Made by a program: the position numbers and the translations under genes
Notes under the pieces: generated by a model
The model's database searches: none
The model's input: only the letters and a program-made list of their open reading frames with translations
What the model was told of the DNA's origin: nothing
From: Trichostrongylus colubriformis
Lineage: Eukaryota > Nematoda > Chromadorea > Rhabditida > Trichostrongylidae
Direction of reading: 5' to 3'
Assembly: GCA_963978905.1 (NCBI GenBank)
Contig: OZ022257.1
Location: 55,570,873 to 55,634,872, forward strand
DNA: 64,000 bases
Part shown: positions 1 to 10,700 of the stretch, piece after piece
Layout of the letters: every line of letters begins with the position of its first letter
Position numbering within the stretch: the first letter of the stretch is position 1

Positions 1-282
1 TATTTGCAACAGAACATTCGAGTATCATAATTTCTAAAAAGTGATAGGTGCCGTATAGGTCATATCACTTTTTATAAGGAAGCAACGGAGCTGGTGCAAA
101 GAGTCGCGCATAATACGGTGCGTACTTTATTGCGAAACGAGGTATATGTATAGGTAGTGATAGAGGAGCTTTTCACCACTCATCATGTGTTCTGCGTAAA
201 CGGATGTGCCTGAGAAACTGGTTAGAGTGAACTTTACCAGACAATGAAAATACTATGTGAATCGATCCAGCATTTCTTTCAG

Positions 283-1381
283 GGCGACAGTGGAGATTCG
301 CTTATTCAGGAGAACGAAAAGGGTAAAATGGTTCAGATAGGGACAACGTCATTTGGCAACTCTTGCAAGAACAGTGGGTTTTTGTTTTGAAGTGATGTTG
401 GATTTGCAAAAAACTAGTTAGTTCTCTTCTCTATCGCATCACGCGCTTCTTCTCGTGGCTGGACTTGCGCAATAGGTTTTTTCTTGAACGAGTTTTACTT
501 GCACGTTGCAATGATCATTACTTGGAAAAGTATAAAAAAACAAGTTATATGCAGTAATTTGCTGCTAACGCCGTCACAGCGACTTTGCCACTGATTTCGA
601 ACACACCTGGAGGAGTTGCAGACTTGAAACTGCCTATATTGAAAGCTGTAACTAGGTTTAGACTTATAAAAGTCTGCGAAGTTTGAAAAGGTTCGAAGAG
701 CGTCGTGGAGCGTCGCGGTGCAATCTACGACGTTGCATATTATCCTACGCTTAAGCCACTGTAGTCGCTGCAGCACCGATTCACCGCTTATGAAGAAGGG
801 GTCTGCACAGTTATAACAAATTTCCTCTCTGCGAGGTCGCGCTCGCGGCGCTGCCAGCAGAACTTGCCACGGTCGGTTGGAATTCCGCTCAGAACGCAAG
901 GGTCTAGTACCATGGAGGTCCTTAAAGGAGTAGCTGTTTATAACGTCATTACCTAGAATACAATCACTTTTGTGCCCTTAAAGGACAAAGTAGTGACATT
1001 AGAAGTAAAAAAAACGATAGCACCACATGATAACAATCCAATTAAGAAATAATGAATTCGTGCGTAAAACTAAAGGGAGTGTTGCAATGTACGCATGCAC
1101 ACGCGATGAAATCCGGAGCGCCGCTCGCCGCGCAAAAATGTGTCACAAGTGTACACACCCATGAAGAAGTAGTTATAATGTAATAGATCTTCCTTTGAAA
1201 TATATAATGGGGGAGTAACAAGACTTTACAAAAAACCAGTTACGTTCCAGACTTCAACCATACGTTTTGCGACGCTGAAGAAATCGGCTATTACGGTTCA
1301 GAAGATTATTTCACAGATATGCGTCATGATTTAGATTGGATTTGTGATAAAACAGGTGAGACAACGGCAGTACGTATGTAA
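283..1381 (+). CDS. S1-family serine protease, upstream tandem copy (3' end only)
   Basis: The last two coding exons of a chymotrypsin-fold serine protease. Exon 283-373 follows TTTCAG and encodes the nucleophile loop and the next strand (QENEKGKMVQIGTTSFGNSC). Exon 1251-1381 encodes the C-terminal helix (DMRHDLDWICDKTG) and ends with TAA at 1379-1381. Both align with exons 7 and 8 of the complete copy at 7757-22583, so the two genes are tandem duplicates; earlier exons must lie upstream of the window. The nucleophile motif reads GDSGDS where the family has GDSGGP: Ser195 is kept but Gly197 and Pro198 (chymotrypsin numbering) are changed, so activity or specificity may differ. The donor at 373/374 (GTGGGT) was chosen for phase and is uncertain. 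Confidence 0.72.
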
Positions 1382-1583
1382 AGCAGCAGGAGCAATACAC
1401 ATTACATAGCTGAAAATGCAATTTTATAGGAGTGTGTTCTGAGGATATGCAGAAAGAAAAGGCACGTAAAAAGAAGAGAAATAGATCATCTGCCGTATTT
1501 TCAGCTGAGATTCGCAAATTCCTCTGATGAGACCCAGCATTCCTATTTCAGTAAATCTTGACTATGAACAAAAGTTGCATTAA

Positions 1584-1589
1584 AATAAA
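1584..1589 (+). promoter_or_regulatory. Possible poly(A) signal AATAAA after upstream protease copy
   Basis: AATAAA lies about 200 bp after the stop codon, in a block (about 1556-1640) that is clearly similar to 23640-23720, downstream of the second protease copy. The same hexamer is conserved there at 23680-23685. The conserved position supports a 3' end signal but does not prove it. Confidence 0.35.
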
Positions 1590-1960
1590 TGCATTGGTAG
1601 AACAGCTTCCTACAGAGTCGTCGCTGCCCTGCCGAACATTTTTTGTCATATCAGTATGTTTATCCACAAAATATTGAGGCCATTACAACATTCTTGACCT
1701 TTCTAGAATATGTAGAAGTCAAAGTTTTCAGAAACTATCAAGAGTTCAGGTAACAAGGGATGGTATAATTTCCTCTTTTGACTGATTCGAACAACCACAC
1801 TAATATGGTCTGTTCTGCTCCTCGGTTTGATGTTTGATGCAGGTTCTCTAAACGCTCTCAGAAGCCGGTGTTTGGCGATTAGATTGCAACAAGCTCGCAC
1901 AGGGGTTATCAGTGATCGTACATCACAATGGGATGGAATGAGCTCATGGAAAGCTCCGAT

Positions 1961-2392
1961 TTAAAGGAATCGTCCACGGAAAATGAGTTTTTGTGTTACC
2001 CATATATTTATGTTGTATTTGCCTAATGTTGGCCACATGCAAAATTTCACGCGAAAAAATGTGAATCTGGCTGAGATACAGCACCACAAAGTGCGGTCCC
2101 AGTGGGCGGGGCCTCCGTGTAAAAGCCTCGTACCGCGTCCGCCGTGGTCTGAGACGCATTAAAGGAGCAGAACGTTTCGTAAACAGTCCCATTCTCCGTT
2201 CCCAACGGCGGCGGAAGCCAGGACGAGGCTTCTACACGGAGGCCCCGCCCACTGGGACCGCACTTTGTGGTGCTGTATCTCAGCGAGATTCAAATTTTTT
2301 CGCGTGAAATTTTGCATGAGGCCAACATTAGCACATACAACATAAATATATGGGTGACACAAAAACTCATTTTCCGTGGACGATTCCTTTAA
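1961..2392. mobile_element. Foldback element with TTAA ends (copy 1)
   Basis: About 430 bp that form one long inverted repeat. The ends are TTAAAGGAATCGTCCACGG and its reverse complement; each arm is about 190 bp and the centre is GC-rich. No coding capacity is seen. The TTAA at both edges would fit a piggyBac-type target site. A diverged relative is at 24509-25000. Confidence 0.75.
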
Positions 2393-2489
2393 GTCTCAAC
2401 TGTGTATGCTTCTTCTTTAGCACGAGCAGTCGTCACCTTCGTCTCCTCAATGGCTTATTGTAGAGTAAGCCCTAGGTGAGTGGAAATTC

Positions 2490-2870
2490 TGAAATCATCG
2501 GAAGGGGTAAATTTGGCAGGCTGTGGAATATGATAGTAGGGTGGAACAGTAGAGAAAGTAGAGAAAGAACGAGACATAACCGCGAAAACTTATGAACTAG
2601 GAACCCGGAAACTGTTTCTCTCGTACATTCTGCGTCACTAGCCGGGAAAGACTGCGGACGGGCGGAAAGACTTAATGAGCGTCACAAACTGTCCCGCCTT
2701 CCGCGGCAACTCTCCCGTTTGCAGGATTGCAGTACGACACACCGTGCTGCGAAGTAGTGTTAAGACCTTCAAGGCACACCTCGCGAAACATTGTGGGAGC
2801 TTTCGCGAGTGTTACAGGATGTAGAGGCCCTGCTTCACCCACCAGTAAAGAAAAATGAATCAAAAGCCCT
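2490..2870. repeat. Dispersed repeat family R1, copy 1
   Basis: Shares a recognisable order of motifs (AGAAAGAACGAGACATAA, CTGCGTCACTAGCCGGG, AGACTGCGGACGGGC) with 7900-8470 and 37834-38463, and more weakly with 24160-24330. The best preserved copy ends in tRNA-like inverted repeats. Noncoding; open frames here are by-products. Confidence 0.55.
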
Positions 2871-3985
2871 CACAACCACCGAAAATGAAGCCCCCTGCCC
2901 TCAGTCCTCCTACGAGTATGGAAGATTAGAAATGACTTTTGCTCGATGATATCGCGCAAAATGCTACGATTTCACCTGTTCTCCCTGTTGAAGCTACCTT
3001 CGCCATTGATATCGCTGCCTTATCTTGTCTAATCGCAAATTTCCCTCTCGTCTAAGGCGAGTGTGATCGGCTCGATGGGCTCAACTCGGCTCACTTCGAC
3101 CAGGCCGAGCGCGGCGGGGGTGAGCCGTGGCGTCGCGAGAAGGGTGCAATCTTTACAACTATCCAAGGGTCTACCTGCCCTGAGAAGGTGAGAACCACTT
3201 TGATTATCGCGTGGTGTGCCTTTAAGCCGCCGTTTCCAATGCGAGTTTCGCCACAGATCACCTCATCTGGAATAAAAGTTTGCTTCCAGAGGATGTGTAT
3301 TCACAGTTTAAAGTTTCCCCACCCCTTCCGGTTCCTTCTTCGGTTGATCCAGTGGTGGTGTTTTAACAGATCAGTGACTAGGTCTCAGAACAACTCCCAT
3401 AGAGAGTGTCGAAGCTTACGTACTTCTGAAGTGAGCGCATTGGTAGCGGACAACTGATCACGAGTAGTCGCCACCCTCGTCTGAGAATATGAAAATGTTC
3501 CCTCATACAGCGCGCATGATAAGTATAAGCCGGTTTCCAGCCAGCCATTCCATTCAAGTGCGATTCTGATACCTCAAAGGCACATTCTAGGAATATTGGA
3601 GTACCAGTCGAATCGCCTAGCTGCCGCCGGGCGCCCCTCCTTCTCAAAGGCCCGGCTTCGCCGGTTCCTCCTAGCATCTCATTTTGTCTGTGAATGCGTT
3701 TTAGGAAATCTCTGCATACGTCAGCGGTTATTACTGGTATGGATTGAATATTAGCGCTCGTTGATAAAGGTTTTAGGATGATGTGGCAGTTGTTGGGCGC
3801 TCACTGAGCAAGATGGGAGAAGCGCATACCTTCCTGAAAGACTTCACTCAATCCGATCCGATTGTAGTGGGCGCTAGAGACTGAAGAAGTTGATTTACCT
3901 CTTTTTACCGTAATACGGTGGTGGTTCAGTGGTATTTTGCTGAATAATAGCAATATAGTAGAGCAGCACAGAGAACAGCTAGTAG
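2871..3985. other. No gene recognised
   Basis: Short frames at 3188-3457 (+) and 3378-3677 (-) overlap one another and lack splice context or a recognisable motif. Nothing else was seen. Confidence 0.4.
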
Positions 3986-4227
3986 AACGCCTTTATTGTG
4001 TGCGTTACAGGACAAGGTATGAGGCTTGGCCTCCCGGTCCGCCATACAGTTTATGCCCCGCCCCCGCCAGACGCAGGTTGTGAGAAATCATCGCACACCT
4101 GGCGATGATAAACGCCTTTATTGTGTGCGTTACAGGACAAGGTATGAGGCCCGGTCCGCCATACAGTTTATGCCCCGCCCCCGCCAGACGCAGGTTGTGA
4201 GAAATCATCGCACACCTGGCGATGATA
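3986..4227. repeat. Two-copy tandem duplication, GC-rich unit
   Basis: Copies at about 3986-4110 and 4111-4227, each starting AACGCCTTTATTGTGTGCG and ending TGGCGATGATA. The first copy carries a few extra bases near TTGGCCTC. The units are otherwise nearly identical, so the duplication is recent. Confidence 0.85.
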
Positions 4228-4848
4228 CGATAGGTACAAATGTTTTATCAAGGTGAATTCAACGACACATCGTCTCATTCTCCTGGTATCCTCAAAAGGC
4301 AACTTCTTCCTGCACTTTTAAAGCAGCGGTGATAGTAGCTTTCCGAATTAGACAGGAGATTGGAACGGATGACTGTTCAGGGCGATAGATTGGGAGTGGC
4401 AGTACTGTCTGCTTTTCCGATGGGCACATAATCCACAGCAGGCATGACTCCGCAAAGGATTCTGATCAGATCTGATCATCAAGCCTCATGTGTCGATAGA
4501 CACGGAAGCAAACCCATATAGTTCTGGTACAGCCAGTACTATAATCTCAAAGAGAGGAGCACTGGAGTAGAGTAATAACTACTGACGCCCTATATGTACA
4601 GAGTGAGTAACATTCATAGAAAAATGACATTGAAGGGGTAGCGAAGTCGGCTCTCCTAAGATGGAGAAGCGGCCAACGGTGACTGGCCATCCGACAAGTA
4701 TCCATACGATAATGTTAACAGGAGCTGTTCAGCTATGTGTATTGCAGGGATCACAGTATAATATTGTTGAATTCACGCTTACCCGCACATGCATCGGTGC
4801 CACCCTCCGTAGAATAGAAATCATTACGTATCTAATACTTCTCTTCGG

Positions 4849-5281
4849 ATCCCACAATTCTGCATTTTCTAAGTTCCGCAAATTCCGCAATTCTCCCAAT
4901 CGATACGTATTATATCCCTTTTCGCGGATTCCATGTCCGTGAATTCCACAGCTCTGCATTTCCACGAATCCGCAAATTCCACAATTCTCCCTCGATACGT
5001 ACCTTATCCCTTTACACAACTCTGCGTTCCCGAAAATTCCACGATTACGGAGATTCCACAATTCCGCACTTACCATTCCTCTCCTTTCTATCCTCTCGGC
5101 TCTTCGATACCAATCTTATCCCTTTCCCCAGATTTCACGATTTCGCAAATCCCACAATTCTGCATTTCCACGCTTCCGCAAATCCCGTAATTCTCCAGAT
5201 CAATACGTATTTTATCACTTTCCGCAGGTTCCACGTCCGCGAATCCCACAATTCCGCATTTCCTAAGTTCCGCAAACTCAC
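4849..5281. repeat. Degenerate minisatellite (CACAATTCTGCATTTCC-type units)
   Basis: Repeating variants of CCGCAAATTCCACAATTC and GCATTTCC, punctuated by CGATACGTATTATATCCC-like segments roughly every 100-120 bp. Open frames on both strands arise from the repeat and are not genes. Confidence 0.7.
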
Positions 5282-5419
5282 TACCGCAACGCTTGAGCAT
5301 GCGTCGCGTCTCGTCGTCAGTGGGCACAGGCTTTCTCACGTTTCGTCGCTCCGTCTGCGCACTCCGCGTAAGAGAGAGCACGTGGCGAGATACCTGTAGA
5401 GTGTGCTACGCATTATTGG

Positions 5420-5591
5420 TAAGGCAGTGTTCATAGTTCACGATTCAGGCGATCACGCTATTCAGGCGGAAGGAAAAAGATACATATTGATTGGGTGATT
5501 CAGGCGATCACGCGATCGCGTAAAGCACGCGATCCACGCGATCGCGTAGATCGCGCGATCGCCTGAATCGTGAACTATGAACACTGCCTAA
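5420..5591. mobile_element. Small foldback MITE with GCGATC-rich core
   Basis: Terminal inverted repeats of about 38 bp (TAAGGCAGTGTTCATAGTTC at the left, its complement at the right) flank a core built from CGCGATCGCG palindromes. Related ends are seen near 41401-41538 and 17590-17690. Confidence 0.7.
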
Positions 5592-7756
5592 GGAAGCCAA
5601 CGTTGATCTCATGGGTCAGTTCGACGAAAATGGAAGATGCTATGGGGCAGCGGTGAAGTAGAGGAGGATGGGCCGTTGCCATTAGAATTGGGATTCTAAA
5701 TCGCAAATTTAGTTGCGGCGGGAGCCCTTTGTTCATATTGTTGTAGGGTTGGAGCGCTTTAGCGGCGAGTTAAGAGTTGCTTTCTTCTCACCGATGTTAC
5801 AGGCTCAACAACGATATTTGGCGACACCTCATATTAGCCACCACGTCGGGGCTTCCTTCCCTTCCAGGCTTAGGTAAAAATATACACTGGAGTATACATT
5901 CTGTGATGACTGGAGTCGCTTTGTTCTCACCGATGTCATAAGCACAACAACGATATTAGCCCCCACGTCGGGGCATCCTTCCCTTGCAAGGCGCGAAGCG
6001 CGCGCGACTCTTGGCCACCGCTTTAGCGGTGAGTTAGGAGTCACTCTCGTACACACACCGTAGTAGTCGAAGATCTCATGTGCTGCTCACGAAGAGCCTT
6101 GCCCGATGAGATAAGAAAACCTAAAGCTCATAAGCAAGCATACCAGCGCGTCTCATGATGGAGGCCGCGACGCGCGAGCTCATGCGTCGCGGTAATGCGT
6201 CCCTCTGCACACTTGTCCGTTCACCGGCAGTCTGTCATGCCATGCAGTGGTTCAAGTTACATGCAGTTTCCCATACTGTTAACCGTTTTACCATAACCGT
6301 ATTGCTAACCTTCATATCCAAACACCATCCTACTGTACTGACACCTTGACACCTTTGTCGCGTCAGCACACTGCAGAATGGCAGCGAGTAGGCAGGTGCT
6401 TATATTAGTGACAAGGGCTATCACAACGATAACATGGTCTTAGATTGATAGTCCACAGCACCGAACAGTTTTCTCCTACATTGAGTGGTGGGTTTCCTCT
6501 ATCATCCCATATCACAACCACTAACCTGCGGTTGGACAGACATAGATAGACCGGCGAACTGAGAAAAAACTGACTTACAAAGAAAGGGGTCTATATAACA
6601 GAGGGATCCCATCTAGTGACACGTAAAGACTGTCTTTGCTGGAAATTTAGCAAGTTCACCATGTCCACGTTAGTTGTCAAATACAACAAGCTACCCTATC
6701 TTTTATCCCACTGATACGCCTTGATAAAAGATCGCCGAATTGTGGGTTGTGGGTAGATGATGGGGTAGTTCATTCATTAATCCATCCAGTCGCAGAAGGC
6801 GGTGAGTCTCATTTGGGGTACAGCACCTGCGCAGCTGCAACAGTAACACATAGTAGATGTTGTTTGATTGAAATGAGACGAAATGTCAGCATGCTTGATG
6901 TGTGCAATGTTAGGTCAGAACGGCAGGAGAGAAAACAGAAGGTTCGCCAAGGAAGAGCACCAGCGCCGCACAGCGCTAGCTGCTTCAACCACTGCTTCTA
7001 GGCTGCCAATTTAGGTGGCATTCTGAGTTTGTGATTCGAGGCTGACAGTACCAACGCGCGTCTGTGCACAGGGGCGGTAATACTTGCTCTCTGATCATTG
7101 AAGTATTCGATGTCCATCGTTTTTGATCATTCCTGGACATAGCGTTGTCTCGTCTCCCTTACTGACACTTCCTCGAGATATCATGTTGGGACTCACTGAT
7201 CTAGCGAAGTTACCTTTCCAGTTGGGCTACCTTACAGTACCGTGCAAACATAGAGATTATGAAGTGTGGAAACGGCCGACATTGACTAAACGATGTCGGA
7301 AAAGTGCATAGCGCTTACTTGCACACATTGATAAGCGTAGTATTGTGTGCTAGTCCAGCTGGTATCTCCATATCTATCACTTCCAAATAACACGTAGATT
7401 AGCGGTTGAAAAATTTCACTGCTGCCGATATCGAAGTAAGAAGTATGTTCCCGTGCTGAAGAGTTAACCTTCTTGATAACTCAATCGCGCCCCTGCATAT
7501 CAGACCTCTTTCTTGAAGACTGGATGGTGTTACGGTCAATACTTTTCGTGACAACTGATATCGGATCAGGAACGAAATTTGATGACCCTTGAATCATTTG
7601 ACATTTGAGCTACACTCAAAGTATCGCAGCAGCAAGCAGTGTATTGTATTCCATCACACTCGGTTGCTACTATATTAGCTCCAATGTGTAACGACGAGAC
7701 GACGATAACGATTATTTCAGTTTGTTAGCAGAAACCTCTTCAAATACGTTGTTTAG
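5592..7756. other. Upstream region of the complete protease gene, no gene recognised
   Basis: About 2.2 kb with a direct repeat: CACGTCGGGGC(T/A)TCCTTCCCTT occurs near 5842 and 5963 in similar context. No exon could be supported. The promoter of the protease gene should lie in the last part, but no clear element was identified. Confidence 0.35.
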
Positions 7757-10700
7757 ATGAAAATCTGGCTTTTGTTGTTTCTTCTCCATCACGCGTATCC
7801 CGAAAAGTCCTATAAACTAACCCCAGAGGAGAATGCAAAACTCGCGAGAACATGTGGAGACAAAGTCCTCAGTAAGTCCACACGCTAAAGAAATGACATT
7901 AGTTAAAGACACCGGGAGGGGTGAATTGGCAAATTGGGTGTTACGAAAGCAGAACTGCTCAGCAATATAAAAGTAGAGAAAGAACGACATAAAACTGTGG
8001 AAAAGCGATGAATAGGAACCCTAAAATCTCCCTTCCCTCTCGCGTCCCTCTGTTCACCAGCCGGGGTAGACTGCAGACAGGCCAGAGGCTGAATTAGCCG
8101 TCTGCGATCGTCTTCCCGCCCCTCGACGGCGATTCCCCCGGGCGCATGACCGCATGACGGCATGCCAAGCTGCGCGATCACCATAAGACCCCCAGCCGCA
8201 TTTTTACTGCGATTTTCACCACACGTGACCTATTCTAAAGTAGAAGGTTTGCTTCAGTGAACCTCTACTTCCAGATCTCACTTTTCCCTTACCTCTAGTG
8301 GTGCCTTTAATGTGAGTGGCTGAGGGTGCTAGCAGATAAAGTGCCTTTGCCTATCTGTATAGAACTCACTCGATTCAGTTCTAGATCTTGCAAGGCCTAA
8401 CAAGTGATATGACCAGTGAGTGAGTGATACCCGCCCTATAAAAACTGGTTCCGTCCGTGGATGAGTATTAAAATCGAATCATAGCAGCCACCGTATTTGA
8501 GAGGATAGGAGGTTTGGAACAGCACTACTTCAAAGATTCCGCAAAAAAATTCGTACTTTGAACATTACTCTCAAAGGAAGCTATTTTCTTTTCAGAATTT
8601 GGTTACGTCAACAAAGCATTCGGAGCGACAAAAGTCAAGATCAACGAATATCCGTGGCTGGCCACTGTCACATTGGATGGTTATTAGTTCAATATTATCG
8701 TTTTCATTAGTAGTGTCAACGTTTTCAATGCTTTCCAATTGAACAGGCGGACTAAGTATGAACACGATGTGTGCCGACCTGGAGGTCGGTTCGTCGACCC
8801 TATTAGGTCCGGGTGGGAGTGACGATCGATATTTGCTTGTGCTGCGTCACATTACAGAAGAAGGGAGCTTGGCGTATGAGAATCACGTGGTATCGCAAAA
8901 ATTGTAGTTGAACCCCTGTGTGGCGGATTTATTGTATCCAGCCACAGGAAATTTATGTTATTTCCTTTGCAATAGTGGTTCAGTGGTTTTTAGATATTTA
9001 TTAATAAATACAAACGGGTGGCAAAATACGACAATGGGTGGATGAGAAAGGCGGCTACTCGCCGCACGATCCCAAAGCTTTCTGCCTTTCTCGCCGTGGC
9101 GAGGAAAGGCGGACCCAGCGGACATGTGGTGTCCACCTGGGTGGTACAATGGAACAAAAGGGGGTCGCGTGAAGTGCGCGACACTCCAGGCGCCCGAAAG
9201 ATATTTTTTGAAGTTCTTCTTTATTGTAGTTGTTGAAGGTGGTGGAGTCGTGGTGGAGACGTTGTGGGGGAGGCGTGGATGAGGTGTTGAGCGAAGTGTT
9301 GAGCAATTGTTGGCGTTGTAAACTTCTGAATTAAGTTGGTTATTATAGGGAGGCAACATAATAATGAATAACTGGCGAAGAGAACTTGCTTTTTAGAACT
9401 TTCTCTTCTTTATGAAAGCATTTGCTTTACTGGGGCACAGCAGTGCGTTGTGAGGTTGGCGGCATACGCCGCACATGACCTTGCACACCGCATCGTGTGC
9501 GGGTTTCAAGCACTGTCCGCAAAGCCCCATTTTCGACACCTGGAAGGTGCGAGCATATGTATTGGGGAAGCGCGGACAGCGCCCACTTGGATGAGAATCT
9601 TCGTTCTCCTCCAAGGTGCAGAATATGCACGCCGACCGCGGTGTAGTGCGTTCGGCCAGCTTCTCTAGAGCCGGCTTGAAGCTGCTCAATTCTTCTAGCG
9701 ACTGATGAATGGACGACAGTTTGACGATGGTTGCTTCGAATTGCTCGATCCGGGCGGTGATTGCGGAAGCGAATTCGTCGAACTTGAGACGAATCAGATC
9801 GCTTTTGTGGTCGAGCGTTTTTAGAAGCTCCGTCTGGAGAAGTTCGTCGTCGAGCAGAGGTTCGTATTGAGCCATTTTTAGTACTTGGTTGCTCATATCG
9901 GCCTTTTATACGGATATCACTTTGTTTATAATTTCTGTACACGCCTGGTACACTGGAGCTCCGCCCATTTGGGTTGAGATGATTGTGGATATTTATACAC
10001 TGAATTTGAATATCTTGGAGTATTGAAGGAGATCAAATTATTCAAAATCATTCGTGAGCGATCAGTTTTGATATTGATCCGTGTAATTCCTCACATATCG
10101 TATTGCTGATATAACGAGGCCACAGGTCGCCCAGATCGCCTTCAGAGTGCCAATGGCGAATTTCGTCGCCTAGATCGCGATAACTGGGAGTGTTCTTATC
10201 AACATTAGAACGAGTAACGGGCCGAATACATATGTTGCGGCCACTGCTATCGTTACCATTGTTACTGATATCAGTGTTATGTTCCAGTATTTCTTTATAA
10301 TGTTGAGAAGTGGTCTGATATCCGGTATTCTCAAGCTTTGCAACCAGTGGATAGGTTGCGATACGAAAGTATCTGTCTCATCAAATATTGAGTTATTATC
10401 TCTTATTTCATGGAAGACTAGGATTCCTTCCATAGGTATATTTATTTCTTTGTCGTCGCAAACTGTGTGGCAGTTCTTTTGAATCACTGCGTAGTTGAAA
10501 TTGAGGTCCACAGCGGTTGTTTCGTTTCTTGGACCACACGCAACTGAGAATGTTTGCTCCTCACACTGTACTGTGATCCAGGACGACATCTCGGTTTTGC
10601 ATGAAACTTGGATCTGGGCCCCTTCCATGCAGCCATAGCAACCTGAAACTTTTCCGAACTGGATTTCACATGGTTGCTTGATAACATATTCATTAGCATT

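Noticed and set aside
4729..5381. Overlapping frames on both strands with repeated CGI/NLRN motifs
   Set aside because: By-products of the minisatellite.
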